Source: Trichodelitschia bisporula
Taxonomy: Eukaryota > Ascomycota > Dothideomycetes > Phaeotrichales > Phaeotrichaceae
Assembly (NCBI GenBank): GCA_010356995.1
Contig: ML996691.1
Coordinates: 1,248,021 to 1,312,020 of the forward strand
Direction of reading: 5' to 3'
DNA: 64,000 bases
Position numbers and translations under genes: made by a program. Positions 10,802 through 24,295 of this stretch are shown piece after piece. Under the pieces are notes generated by a model that had not been told where the DNA came from, did no database searches, and saw only the letters and a program-made list of their open reading frames with translations. Positions within the stretch are counted from its first letter, which is position 1; every line of letters starts with the position of its first letter.

Positions 10802-13208
10802 CTAGTCCTCGTCCTCCTCACTCTCCTCCTCACCCGAACTCTCCTCCTCATTCAAATACTCAACCAACTCAGTAGCCTTCTCCCTAATCCTCAGCATATC
10901 ATCCCCCTCCCTACTCTTCTCATCCTCAAACCACTGCAACGCCCCCTCCGCCTCAACAACATCCAGCGCAACCAGATTCTTGAGCACATGCAGGAATATC
11001 AAATCCCCATCCTTGCGATGGCTCAGATCCTGCTGCAGCAGCAGTAGGAAATCATGCTGATCCGGCTTTTCGCTGCTCTCATCGCCCCGGTCGAACATCG
11101 TCCGGCTAATCAGGCTCTCACATGGAGTAAGCACTTCCTTCGCCGTCTGTGCGATCGAGCCCCCTCCTTCGACGAGCTGGACGATGCGCTTCATGAACGC
11201 CGAGACTACCGCCCGGCGCACCTGGTGCTCCGACGCATTGGTGCTGAGCCGCAGGGCACTCAGCTCGAGCGCCATGTTGGCCGCGAGATCGCCGCGCTGC
11301 AGGCCGTCGAGGAGGGAATTTGCGGCCTCGTGATGGAAGTCGCGGGCCATGCCGGCGTCGTGGCTGTCGTCTGAAGCAATACTGAGGAATGATGATCCAG
11401 CGGAGCGGGTGCGCTTAGGACGATCTTCCAGGTCGGATTCTTCGTCGTCGAAGTCGTTGAAGGAGGATATGGAGTCAATAGAGACGGCGAATGTGGCGTC
11501 AGAGTAGACTATCCCGTTAGTAGAGTCTCTCGCGAGGCTGAGGAAGGATTTACCGAGCCCTGTGCCCTTGAGTCCGGGGAGATCCTCGTCCTCGTCTTCC
11601 GAGTCGTGGTACTCGAATCCATCTCCATTACGCCCAACAATTTCAGCATCCGGCGAACCCTTCTCAGCAGGAGCCGAGTCTTCATCATGTCGTCTCCGCT
11701 TCGTGGTCGTGATCCGACGCTCCGCCCGCACGATTACGCCATCTGCAATACGCACACCATACGAGAGCAACGCGCCAGGCAAGATGGTACACCCCTTGCC
11801 AATGACAACGCCATTCGCAATTACAGCCCGGCGTATCACACTCCCATCACCAATAACCACATCTCCCCAGATGAACGAGTTTTCGATGGTAACGTTTTTC
11901 CCGACCTCGCATTTGCGGCCCAGGACCGAGCTTTCCACGACACTCCCGTCGCCTATCCGCGTGCCCTCTCCAAGCACCGAGTGCCGCCCCACGACGCACG
12001 TCCGTGCGAGCATGACGTTTTGCTCTTTGTACATGCATCCCCGCTGGTAGCGGTATGACTGACTGCGGAGCAAGTTGGTGTCCGGGCAGATGGGATATGC
12101 CCAGCGCTCGAGGACATCGCGTGTGACGGCGTCGTACGTTCGCAAGTTGCGCACACGGGCCGCGTATCCCTGATTGATGATGTGCGTATGGATGGTCTTC
12201 CCGTTGAGGTCGTAATCCTTCAGCACGCTATACAGGTAATTCCGCCGCGGCGCCTGAAAATCGAAGTTATCGCTCCACAGGGCCAAGGCGTCGGGGGTAC
12301 AAATATCGATGCCGCAGTCAATGAGATCGGTGTGGACGATCAGCTCAGGGCAATCCAGCACCTCCGGCTCGACTCTCGCGATATGGTCAGGGTCACCGGT
12401 GATCTGCTCGTAGTGCAGCACGCGGTTCTTGCTTGGGTCGATCATCCAGATGGGCTCGACACCCATGGCTCTTGTGCGATGCCCGAGTTCTGCCTCGCGC
12501 AGCACCATAGTCATGATTGCGTTCTTGTCCTTTTCCCGGCGGGCGCGGTGAGCGTCGAGGGCGGGTTGCATGGCGATGTTGGCGATTACGTCGCCGTAGA
12601 CGACTATGAAGTCGTTGGTGAGGATGTCGCGCTTGTCGAGGTCGCGCATGGCATCGCCCATGGAGCGGGATGTAGAGCGGATGAGTTCGAGGGACTTGAA
12701 GGGTGAGAGCGATTTGGGGGTGGTGGTGCTCCATTTCGACTTGCTGCTTATGTTAGACGGGTTCTAGGGAGCTTGGTAAAAGTTGACATACTGAATGTAC
12801 TCCTCCACTTGTTCCGTGTGCGCGGCGCAGTAGACATAGACCTCGTCCACTTTTGCATTCGCGAGGAACTCCAATGTATACTCGATCAAGGGGACATTCG
12901 CGAGTGGTAGGAGACACTAAGCCTTCATTAACATTGCCTCTCCCGCCTAAGGGCCTGACATGGTGCGCAAAAGGAAGTGGGGAGGCGCGGGGTATAAATG
13001 TGCGGGGCAACGCACACGAGGCCTCTCGAGAGTGAACGGTGTGAAGCGTGTTTCGAAAGAGTCTGCAAGAATCTACACATAGGACATTAGCGCATGCAAG
13101 CCAGTTGAAATCGAATGCACACACAACTGCTTGAAGGAGCTCCTCGCGCTCTTCCGTCTTCGCAGGTTTGCGGCCCTTGTCGGCTGCCGCCGCGGGCTTT
13201 TTCGCCAT
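10802..13208 (-). CDS. GCD6: Translation initiation factor eIF2B, epsilon subunit
   Basis: Four exons, 13208..13125, 13072..13016, 12916..12792 and 12743..10802, encode 735 residues. Splicing restores the conserved start [42 protein letters not shown] of the nucleotidyltransferase-like domain. Residues about 335-435 form hexapeptide (left-handed beta-helix) repeats such as VVGRHSVLGEGTRIGDGSVV. The C-terminal third is the helical W2/HEAT catalytic region, with aromatic and acidic patches ending EESSGEEESEEDED. The protein is the catalytic subunit of the eIF2 GDP-GTP exchange factor and acts in the cytosol in start-codon selection and general amino-acid control. Intron 2 (99 nt) is long for this window. 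The last acceptor is a tandem AAGCAG, so two isoforms differing by one residue are possible. Confidence 0.97.
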
Positions 13209-16200
13209 GACGGGTATGAATTGGGCAGTCAGAACCTAGTCCACGGCCGTTGACAGTGTGCAAAAGCGAATGAGCAAGGATTCGGGGCTTTCAAAGGCAA
13301 ATGAGCGAAGGTTCGGCGATCGGTGAGTAGTGATGTTGACGGTGGCGGTTCACAGGTCACCAAATGTTTCGCATGTCGATCTTCAGAAGCGGGATGAGTC
13401 AGAAACTCTTTCTTCCCCGCACAAGGCCGAAGAGCTATGCACACTTTAAAAGTCGCAGCACCCCGTGACACCTGGGGATACCTCACCAGGGCGCCACGAC
13501 TTTTTCATACAGCCCTCTACGACTCCCGCTTCGGCACGAAACAGCCAACGTTCGGGAACGCAGCCACGCAGCCTACCGACCGCGCAACGGCCCGCTGCAC
13601 CCTCGCGGACTGGCTTCAAGCCCCAAACAGCCAAACGATCTATACCCACACTTAAGATGATTACAGTAACTATTTACCGAAGGGGCCGGTCGTCGATCCA
13701 CAACACGTCTTCATTCCTCTTCCTCTATCCCGTATAGCAACGACCGAGCCTCGTACTCGGCAACCTCAACAGCAAACATCCAATCTTGCATACATCTCCC
13801 AGCACCCTTCGCACCTGCCTTCTCGCTGCGCTCTCAATTCTCCGTTACGCCTCCGAGCGTACTCTCCACCACTTTCCTACGATATATTCATCCTCGCCAG
13901 TGCAACGTAACACTTCGTTCGCCTCTCTTCCCTCTCGCCTATCGATGATCACCTCTCGTCACTCCCGCCACCCCTAACGCCATCCCTCCCCCACCTCAGC
14001 ACCACATCTTTTTGGAAAAAGGCCATGAACATGCGTCCGCAAACAACCAAGCGGCTGCTCAAGGGTCGATAGGATCGGCGACAGGGGGACAAGGCTGGCA
14101 TCCAGGATTCGAACGAGTCATCCAGGCCCGTGTACGTTCCTCTCGCCATAAAGCTGTGTCTCCGGCGATGAGAAGAATTTTTGAAACGTATGCGAGCCTA
14201 GATAACTACTTCGAATAGTACATACTAGCCTTGTACCCCTTTCGCCGATCCTTTCAACCTCCGTACAGCCGCATGGTGGTTGTGTTCGTGCACATGTCCA
14301 TGGAGTTGATAAACAGCTTAGTTCACTGGACGGTGGTGGGTTGGCTGGCAGTGCCCGTACAAGTACTGAAAGGATGAGAGGAATCGTTGGCCTCCGATGA
14401 GGGAAACTGCTCGACTTTATCCGCTGTTCGGCATTCGGATAATCCCCTTCTGGCCCATCGCAGTACCCAGTTCCGAATACGGCCATGCCTGCATCCTGTG
14501 CGACGCTCATCATTAAATAGCACTTGCCGTTGCTTCATTGCACGCCCAAGTCCAAATCCCATCAGTGACACAGCTCAAATGAAGTATACCATCGAGTTGT
14601 GCAAGAGGATGCCATACTTCAGCCTGAATACCTTGATGCTGCCATCCCCGAACCTCACAGTTCATCTCAGACTCCAGCTCGAACTGGGGTTAGCCGTTGC
14701 CAAGCCGCCAAGTCTCGATCAGAGTACAGGCATGTCAAGATAAGAAAGTTGCGATAACTTCATCAACCCCCGAATAGCTTCCCTCTCCAAGTCGATCGAA
14801 ACTCTCTCCCATCCCAAGCCCCTCCAACAACGCTTACACTCCAGGACAGCCCGCCCCCCCACCCCTCTCCAGCCCAGCATCCTTCCCCCGCAAACCCACC
14901 GCTCAATGACACCCTACCCATCAACCACCCACCACGAACAGCACGAACAGCATGAACCCCAAAATCCTCCACAACCCCTTCTCAACGCCCCCCTGGGTCT
15001 AGCCCCTCCTTACGCCGTTCCAACGGCCGCCCCGCGCACCAGGCACCAGCACTGAGCGGGGGTGCGCCTCGCGGCCCCGCCGTCGCACACCTCGCGCCAT
15101 GGACTGCGTTCCAGACCTTCCGCTGTTCCAGACCCTCAGCCGACCGCGATCGAGACCGCCGCAACCGCCCCCCAGCACCAGAGGGCGTTTTACCGAACCA
15201 GTGCCTGCGTGCCGTCCCGTGGGCTTGGATTGCTTGTGTGCGGGGGCGCGGAGGGGTTCCGCGGTGCTGGATGAGATTGGGGAGATCGAATGCTTCGTGG
15301 TCGGTTGTCGTGGTGCTTGGGTGGTGTCGGTGCGGCTAGGTTCGCGATACAACCCCTGCCAATATCAGATGCGCGCAATGATTTTGAACCGGTAAGTTCT
15401 GTAGAACGTATCGTTTGCAATTGCAGAGCTGTTGAGTTGTTCTCGAGCAGTGTGGCACGGTATGCGCTCCAGTGTCTTCACCTCCTCGCGATTGAACCGC
15501 CCGTAGACCAAAAATCCTCACCTCCCAAGGCATCACGAATCACCAAACCTCAATCACACCCCCATCCCAACACAACCCACCAACTCCTCCCAAATTCCGC
15601 CCTCTACCCCTCCCAACACCCCCCAAAAATACCATCCCAGCAATCCCTCCCCTCCTCCCCCCTCCAAACCCGCTATCCACCCCCCGCCAAGCCAACCGAC
15701 CGCTCCAGAACACCTCAGCCTCCCGCAAACCGCAGCCCACGCCGCCGGATCACCATGCCACCACGGGCGCCCGGGACGTCAAATGCTTACTTCAACCTCC
15801 TCCCTCCCCACATTTCACCCTCCTGTCCCCATCATGCCCCTCCTGCCCCTCCCCGACTCCACTACCCACCCAAAAACGCCGTTACGCTACGCCATTGACG
15901 CTACGCCGAACCGTTGCCAACTTCCGATATTGCAACGGCGCCCCCCCGCCCAACCTCGGCCTTCCCCGCGCAATATCTCCCAAACCGGGCGCTCCACCGG
16001 CAGGTCGCTGCCGGGGGCTTCTCTACTGTAATACCGCATCACGGGCACGCCTTTGCTCGGAGCCTCGGAATTCAACAGTCTATGTTTCCTGCAACAGGAT
16101 ATACACATTGGCACCGGTGACTATACAAAAATCCCTTCGCCGTCGCCGTCGCCCTTCGCCGTCGCCGTCGCCGTTCCCCGCACCTTGAGGAAGGGAAGGG

Positions 16201-16834
16201 ACGATGCAAGGCCGCGTATTCAATATTAACAACTACACCCCGTGCCCCATCCCCACCCAGACCCACCGTCATAGCAAATCCCGTCTCAACCGGCCCATCT
16301 AACTTTCAAACTCCGTTTTACACATCCTGGAACACACAACAAAGGCGCGCAGCGCTGCACACAAGCCCATGCATCCCAGCCACCCAAGAGCAACGGGGAA
16401 AGTATTCCGTCCTTCCAAGACAAAAGAATTGGGTATGATGGCTCAAAATTCGAGCTTCGAGTAAAAAACCCGAAAATAATACCCATCCACCCATGGCCTG
16501 GCCCCAGCACGCCACCGCTTCTCCCAGAACAGAATGCCACTCCTCGCTCCCGTTCCATACTCGTAGCAGCCGGCCCCATTCTCCGTCAAAGAAAAGCATG
16601 TACACTTCGGCCTCTCAGCCAGAATTCCATATCCGTGTTCCCCGTTCCCAGTTCCAGAGATTAATGCCTGTCCCGCCCTTAACGCCGACTACCGGGACCT
16701 GTAGCCACCCAAGGCCTCCCTGCCAAAAACCTGCCCGTCCTGTCCGCTCCTATACAACAGGGGTAGCGTGAGCTCTTCGGAACGACCCTTGCCATACCCG
16801 CCGGTTCTGCATGCGCGCCACCGTGATCTCCCTG
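13209..16834. other. 3.6-kb intergenic region
   Basis: The part next to 13208 is the promoter of the eIF2B epsilon gene. Long C-rich and C/T-rich tracts occur at 13740-13990, 14760-15000 and 15530-15860. Open frames here begin at non-ATG codons or are low-complexity. A GCCGTC microsatellite lies at about 16135-16175. The right end (to 16834) is probably the 3' UTR of skn7. I could not support a gene. Confidence 0.5.
16135..16175 (+). repeat. Microsatellite (GCCGTC)n, interrupted
   Basis: Two runs of CGCCGTCGCCGTCGCC separated by CTT make a short imperfect hexanucleotide tract. It is not inside a supported gene. Confidence 0.8.
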
Positions 16835-19166
16835 TTATTGCCCAAAGCCCATGCCTCCGGCAGGAGGGTGCGTGGGCGTGGGCGGTTGCATCTGCTGCCT
16901 CTGCGCCAAATGCTGTTGCTGCAGCACCACCTGTTGCGCCTGCTGCTGCTGCTGCACCTGCTGCACGCCCTGCGGCTGCGGCACCGGTTGCGGTTGTGAC
17001 ACCTGCGGCAACATCCGCGGCCTCTTCGCATCCACGCCCTGGGCATCCTCCGGCGCACTCGAAAGCTCCGAAATCTTCCTCCTATGCTGCATCTGCGGCT
17101 GCAAGCTCTTGGCCTGGAGCTGCATTTGTGGGGGGACGGCGCCGGTAGTCGGCGCGTATTGCATTCCGGGCATGGGCCCTTGCTGCGCTGGCAATCCGCC
17201 GTAAGACACGAGGGGCCCTTGCATGAGCTGGCCTGGCATTGTCGGGAGGGCGTGGTATTCCTCGACTAGTTGCGGGCCTGCACCGACGGGGGACACGCCG
17301 GGCATTTGGTTGGGGGAATGCCAGTTGGCGGCTGTGACGGGGGATTTGGTGGGGGGTTCGTCGTCTTTGATGGCTTGTTGCGCGCCTGGGGCTTGGAGGC
17401 CTCGTGGGTCGCCTTTTAGGTGGGCTAGGTGCTTGACTAGGATGGAATGGAGGCCGTCCTTGGTGAAGGGCTTTGGGAGGACGTCGTTCATGCCTAGTAT
17501 GTTAGAACCATCCCTGTTAACAATTTGCGGCAATACGTACCATGTTGGAAATACATGGCAATGTCGTCGCTGCGGATGTTAGAGGTCATGGCGATAACGG
17601 GGGTGTTGTCGATGCGCCGGATGTGAGAGCATGCCGAGATGCCATCCAAGTTGGGCATGATGATGTCCATCAGCACCAGGTCGTACTTGGAGTTGGATTG
17701 CACTTTGGTGACTGCTTCCATCCCGTCAAACTAAGTTTCGTCAGCCCGGCCACCACAAGAACTACGCCACGCTTACAGCGCAATCTACGTGGCACTGGAA
17801 GTTGTAAAGAAACTTGCTTCCTATCCGCCGACACGTGGGATCGTCTTCGACAAGCAGGATTCGAGGCTGGCGCACCCATCCGGGGTCAGGAAAGTTGTTC
17901 TTCTTCCGTATCTGGCCGTTCTCGCTTTCTCTCGTGGGGGGAACCGTGTACGGAATGTTGTGAATGTGCGCTTCGAACATCGGATCAATACCATTGTTAG
18001 GCCCAACTGGGTACACAAGACTATCCAGCTCACTCATTCTCATAGATCCAGCAGAACTGGCCGAATTTGGCGCCTGGCGACTGGACGGTCGTGCACGCGC
18101 AGCGATGTCCGGAGGTGGCGTCGTCAGCGTGTGGTTGAGCCGTATGGACTGCTCATTCAGGTGTTCAAGGGCCCGAACGTTGAATGTCTGGTCCGCGTTC
18201 GTTTCACTGAGTAGCTTAGCGGCATGTTGAAGCGGCGACGCCGGAGCATCATCCTCAGCCGGGGCAATGCGCTGCTGCTCCGTTGTGGTGTCGTGTCCGT
18301 TAGCAGGGAACGGCGTTACTAATCGGCTGTCCCTGCGCCTCTGTGAGTCAACCGTGTTAAGGAAGGCCATGACATTCTCCATGACGTGCTCGTGGTTGAT
18401 GACAGCCTTCTGCAGGCCAAGAACCTCATGCGTGAGCATGTTGTTCTGGCCGCGGAGATCATTGTAGAGCTCCTGCAGCGTGACCAACTGCTGCTGCGTC
18501 GCGACGAGCTGAGTATTCATCATGTCCATCTGCTGCGTCGGTATAGAGTCTTCCTGTGTCGTTGGAGCTTTCCGGGGCGCGGGCGCCTTCCGGCGGATGT
18601 TCTCGAGCGCATCTTTATTGTTGGCCTTAAAATCGGGGTGCTTGAATTCCCAGGCCTGTAACAGCTCAGTGTGTGCTCCCTCGACGTGGGGGTGCACTTA
18701 CTCTAGGCCCGTATGGCGAATGTGCGCTGTCTTCATTATTGTGTCGTACTTTGTGAAAATCGTACTTGTTTAGCTGCCGGACAAAGCTCGCAAAGTTGCT
18801 GTGCTTGAAGTGCTTGGGAAGGATTTGTTTCGTAAAAACGTCGGTCTGCCGTGAATTAGCTTTCTCTCCCATGTCGCTGGACGCGTCACTTACGTCAAGC
18901 ACGACGAAGCTCTCGCCATCGAGTCCCCAGCGAACTACTGTATTATCGGCGGGGTTCTCCAACATCCTGCGCATATTAGCAACTGAAACGGGAGTCTGGC
19001 CAAGGCGACCGATTGCGCGAGATTTACTTGTACAGCTTGCGAACCTGCACGTCTGCAAGTTAGCGGAGAACGAGAGAGCGGGCGACGTCGCATCGACGTA
19101 ATAATGTGGAGCACTCACAAAGTCGCTGGAGCCCGTAGCACCACCACCTCCGGAATTGGCCTCCAT
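16835..19166 (-). CDS. skn7: Skn7-type stress response regulator (HSF DNA-binding + receiver domains)
   Basis: Seven exons, 19166..19119, 19044..19028, 18966..18894, 18845..18702, 18655..17777, 17730..17541 and 17493..16835, encode 669 residues. The HSF-type DNA-binding domain (about 14-110) contains FASFVRQLNKYDFHKVRH. A coiled coil follows (about 170-235). The receiver domain (about 357-475) has the acidic pair VEDD (365-366), phosphoacceptor Asp409 in LVLMDIIMP and Lys458 in LPKPF. The tail is rich in Gln, Met and Pro. Skn7 is the nuclear end of the Sln1-Ypd1 phosphorelay and drives oxidative- and wall-stress genes. Exon 2 is only 17 nt but is required for the DFVRKLYKMLEN motif, and both its splice sites are good. 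Confidence 0.96.
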
Positions 19167-22100
19167 GTCTTCTTATTTTGGAACAAGTACCTAACACTCA
19201 TTCCAAGCGCCGCCTGCGCAGACGGCGAACGATGTCACCACGGACCCGGGCAGGTACTCCCTCAACCCCACGGTACGCGGACAGCCGACGTTACCCCTCG
19301 AGGCGATTGGGCGATTGCGATGCGACGGAAAAGCACGCCGTGGGCTGTGGGGGAAACAAAGAAGATCCTCAAGAGCTGGGGTGTGGGTGGCGTGCGGGTA
19401 GTGATGCGATGAAGATGCGCAGCGGTCGCGGGATCTGGTGGCCGGGGTTGAAGATGTTTAGAAAGGATTCTTTTTGACGAGGCCGCGGTGATGGATGATA
19501 ATGGGTGCTCGAGCAGCGCAGAGGCCCGGGTTTCCCAGACCTTGGAGACAGGGCCGATCGGGGGACGGTTAGGGTAGGTCCGAGCCCGCGGCAACGTCAA
19601 AGCCAGAGGTACCGTACTAACACTACGGCAAGGAGTGACGGCTCAAAGAGTGCGCCTCACGTTACCGGGAGAGTGTGGCGGGGGAGGAGGAAAGGAAGGG
19701 GGCAAAGGGAGGAACGCGCGCGGAATTAGGTAAAGATGGCGAAGAGTTTTGGCCTTCTTGTCACTCGACGACGTTCTTCACGCAATGACGCGACCAAAAG
19801 CAAAGATGGAAAGGAAGAACCAATGGGGCACGTATTGAGTTCTTCTCGCACTTCACTCTCTCACTCTTTTGGAGGCAGGGTGGAAACTGATGCGGATTGG
19901 AGGCCCAAAAGCTCCTCGGAGACGTGGATGGGAGAGAGGCCAAGGGCGAAGGGGGAGGGGAGGGGGGGGAGGGGGGTGTGGTGTTGGTGGAGAGAAGACG
20001 GAGGGGGAGGGGAGATGAGGGGCTGGTTGGATTCCCTGCGGTGAGAGAGCGAGTGGCTTGACACCAAAGACCAAGGATGAAGGAAGTCTACTACAACTTC
20101 CAAGGGTGGGCGACGGCGGAGCAAAAAAGCTGGCAGCAACAGAGGCAAAGTAGTGCAGAGTATCCGTAATGTTGAGGGAGATGAGAAGTCGAAGACGAAG
20201 TGGGCAAAATGCTCGGTAAACGGGAGATGCTGAAGGGAGGTGGCAAGACATTTATGAAGGAGAACAGACAGCGACATACGGAGTACGCAACTGGTGGAAT
20301 ACAAGGACCCCAAGTGCATGTGTTTTCACGATTCCTTCTAGTCGATCTCGATTAGATACGACCCCGCGTATCCACATACTACGAGTAAACAGCAGCATTG
20401 AAACTGTTTCGACCGTGCGATGCCGTTTAGTCAGGCTTCATCGTCTTCTTTTTCTTCTGGACTTATTTATTTAGCAACCGTTCACTCCTCACTCCCCCAC
20501 TCGCACCTCTGAATAGATGCACGGTGGTGGCTTTACAGCGCTGTGACAGCTGTGATCTGAACTGGCAAAAGCACCATACCATCTCCTACGGTAGAAGCGA
20601 CCCGTGAATGACACGACGGGGATAGAGTTTCTCTCAGCTGTGAGGTTAGCGAGTCGTCCCAGAAAGCACCGTGAAGAGTGGGGTTTTCTTGCAGGGAGGC
20701 ATGTATTGTGGCACTTGCCGTACCGAAAGTGGTGAACTTGAAGCCGATGCGAGGGTTTTATGGAGGCGCAACTCAGTATCCAACGAGAGGGCAGCGTCAG
20801 GGACCCTACCACAGTAACCTTAGATGTCCCTCACTACTCCGTGCTCCACCCTCCCCCTCCACCTCGCCAATCTTCCAATGAACATCCGGAGCGCAGCCCG
20901 AGAGGCTGAGAATATGCTCCTCCTCGTCAGTGGCGGGACTTGGCGCATGCGTCGTCAGAGCGTCTCTCTGAATTGCGCATGGGGCGGAAAGCGGGAGGGG
21001 CTGCGCATCGAAAAGACAAAAAAAACTTCCTCAATCCCATTTGTCTCAACAAGGAAATTTGGTCAACATTTCAAGATGGACCCTGGTACCCACACCAGTA
21101 CGTTGCGTATCCGTACAAAAGGGTCAAAAGCTTGTGGTCGTCACCTGCTGAGGTATGCACTACCACAGTAAGAATATCCTCGTCTCCCTTACGGGTAACG
21201 CGCAGACACATTTCGTTGCAACTCTTCAAGACTCTTGTGTATTCCGTTCCCGCCCGTGGCTTCGTATTGAAGCGGTGGAAGACGCGCAAGACTCCCTGCT
21301 GGCGGGCACGGCCTGACGGCGGCAGCGGCGAGCATTAGAGCGGACGTTTCCGCCAGCCGGCCGGCGCGGCATACGGATGGTAATGAGAATGGAAGATTGG
21401 TAGTAAAGATCGGCGCACCCAAGAAGCGTCCCAAGGCGAAGCACAGCCATCGGCGGTATTTGCGCCCCGCTAGGATCCCCGACTCTGGCCCGGTTGGCCG
21501 TTGCCGTTTGGGAGAGCCGGGCTGCGCTGGACCCTTGGACTTAGGGTGGAGAGCGGTTCCGTTGTGCGGGAACGCGCCAGACCGCCGATACCCGTTGTTG
21601 CTTGAAGTGTTCGCGGCGTCGCGTGGACGTTGGTTTCTCTCCGAAGATGAACTATGGGACTGCTTGGGCGGGACCAAACGGCGTTAGGGTTTCTACCGTT
21701 GGCACCGTTCAGAGGTAAGGGACCTGTTACGGAAAGATAGCATTCGCCGCTGTCATATGATGTCGCTTGCGTGGGCACTATGAACCGAACTCTTTGAGCG
21801 GATGAGCTTGCGTTGCAATTGTCGTAAGGTTTTCGCGGCCAGTTGCTGGTGACCATTTGCTCAGGACATTTTAGGACGGTGGAGGCCGAGCCCAAGGTCT
21901 GGACGCTTCAGCCTGATTTTATCGCCATGGCCCCTCCTTCCGCTACGATGCACTCCTCCGTTTCGCCGACAGTTCTGCGTCATCGTTCCTGTCTTTCATC
22001 ATGACAGTTCTCCGTGGTGGAGGGAGCTGCTTCACGACGTAGATATACAGTCGGGCTCTACTCCGCACCCGAAACTGCGAATGCTGAGCACTTTCAACTT

Positions 22101-22613
22101 ACATCGGAAACTTAGTACGTGATATCCCCTAATCGAGCGTGCTGCTGATGTCTTCGGCATGCAAGGAGTAGACAAGACTGTTACCAGATGCCATGGTCGC
22201 GCAGTCATATCTCAAGGCTATAGTAGGGCACAGAATCGCACCACTGCCGGTCTCCTTTACCTCTTGTCAACAACTTCTCGGAGGTCATGTAGCTTCTGGG
22301 TCAAAGCAAGAGCGCTTGCTACCGAGAACAAACCTTCGAGAGACAGCGATGTATTGCTTTTGCTTGGGTGCTTACACCGCTGTGGCCGTACGGGCTGTTG
22401 CATATATTGATGTAGTGAAGGGCGGAGGAAGGGCAGGCTGAATGGCAAGGCATTGACACGACTGTGTGATTCTGAGACTGCTGTAGCTTACGGTCCTATA
22501 TATACCTCGCATCGACAAACAACTGAACTGCTTCGAGATTCTTGCTGTGGTAGTCTCGCCTTCCCGAAGGCGAGATGCCGGGCAGATGACCGCTGCATAC
22601 ATGGGCTGACTGA
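19167..22613. other. 3.4-kb intergenic region upstream of skn7
   Basis: On the minus strand about 19860-20110 is strongly C/T-rich, which fits the skn7 promoter and leader. No supported gene lies in the rest. Open frames of 90-160 codons at 20940-21690 have no ATG/splice structure or motif I recognise. Confidence 0.5.
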
Positions 22614-22862
22614 AAAAAGCTAATTGGAGCAAGGGCTCTAGAACTCCCATATGCAAAGGCAACTGTGAAAACTGAAGTTTGGAGTAAAGCCGAAGAGAGG
22701 AAGACACTCAAGAATGAATACATAATGATGCCGGGTATCCTCATATGGTCCTTCCTCATATAATACGCACATCATGCCCCTTCCTCAGATGAAAATGCTC
22801 CTTCCTGACATAGCGAAGCTCCTTCCTGACATAGCGAAGCTCCTTCCATGTCTACATCAAAT
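22614..22862 (+). repeat. Dispersed repeat, copy B, with an internal 21-bp tandem duplication
   Basis: This is related in the same orientation to 10186-10415. It carries two perfect tandem copies of CTCCTTCCTGACATAGCGAA (22798-22840 region) where copy A has one diverged unit (CTCCTTTCTGACATAACGAT). It has no coding capacity. It may be a decayed non-autonomous element; ends were not defined. Confidence 0.65.
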
Positions 22863-24295
22863 TTTTTCCGTGGCGGATCGGATGCCCGCGAGCCATGTGG
22901 GCGAGAGTCGAGACGTCAATCGGCAATCACTGCATTCCATCGCATTCCATCACATTACATTTAACCCCAATTATGCTAGACCAGCGGTTGTGGAGTATAA
23001 ACAGCACATTCCGGTACGTCTGGACTCTAGACGCGAGGATAAAGTCACTGAAGGTAGACATCGCCTAGCGGGCCGGAGATTCGAAAGCACCGAACAGCTT
23101 TTTGTCGTTGTCCACCCGTCGACACTCCGGCTACGCTCCTGCGCGCCTAGGAACAGCCCTAGCGGCTGGCTGCTAACCGCCGGTTCCCGACGACTGCTGG
23201 TTCCAGAGCCGCAAATACATGTCTGATATCGACGGGACCGAGCCGCCCGATGGCACATGAAACGCTCAACTGAACAGACGGCGAAAGAACAGTGTGCCTA
23301 GTTCTAGTGTGCTCTGATGTCTGGATTATCAAAGACTTGGCTGGAATATTGAACACCAGCAATCCTTCCGCACTAGTTATGGCGCATGTAAGGTTTGCCG
23401 CCCGTTCCGAGACGCCCTCCTCGTGTGCGACCCCACAGGACGATCAACTGCAGGGTCTTCCATAGGCGCGCTAGGAGACTGGTCCGGAGTAATTGGCGAA
23501 GTGCTGTTGGTTTTCCTGGTCTTCCTCTGATGCGGGTATGCACCAGTGTGAAACGACCCTGGACTGAAAGGGACTGGTGGAGACCAGCAGGCGGCTACAA
23601 CGCGAGAGTCATTCATGGCCATCCCGCGCGGGTGAAGTACCTAACTTGCTCATGAGGTTTCTTTATTACCCCACGACTTCGAGGTAACCGAGTCAGATGT
23701 ATGCAACAATCGTACGTTTAGTAGGCCCGGATTTGCTTCAGGTGAGGTTAACCGAACCCTCGTACCGTCCTGTACCCGACTTTTCCTTGGTGGTGGGCTA
23801 GACGAGATGGCTTTCTGCTGTGAACGCTTATGCCCATTAACATCTCAAACGACAACACTCCTGGAAGCTTTCGATGACCCGATTCATTGATGCCTGTCAA
23901 ATTATGGCTGTTAATGGCTGTTGAGCGGTTAGCTCGAAGCGATGCGACGTCGGCAGGTATGACGGCACCAGACGACGTCGACTTGTTCACGTGATATTAC
24001 ACCACGATACCTGCCAATGATGCAGCAATCAAGCGCAGCTCCAGCTTCCTTTCGAATCGTGACCCGTCAAAACCTTTCCACTGAAAACTCCGCATCGTGC
24101 CCCAGCCAAGCGAAATCGTGGCGTCGAACCCAATCTCACCAACCATCCCCCCGCGCTGATTGGCCCACCTCTCACCTCCACTCCAACCACCACCCGACAA
24201 CCATCACCACACTTCGCAACCCGAATTCCCATCCCCACCCTCAATTCCCCCTCAACCCCCCCTCCATTCCCCTCAATTTCCTATCAAACCCAACA
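22863..24295. other. Intergenic upstream of the peroxiredoxin gene
   Basis: Only short open frames occur. A C-rich leader runs from about 24120 to the peroxiredoxin ATG, with an inverted CCAAT box (ATTGG) at about 24160. Confidence 0.5.

Noticed and set aside
20940-21690. Overlapping open frames on both strands
   Set aside because: Frames of 90-160 codons exist, but none shows a family motif, consistent splice sites or biased composition.
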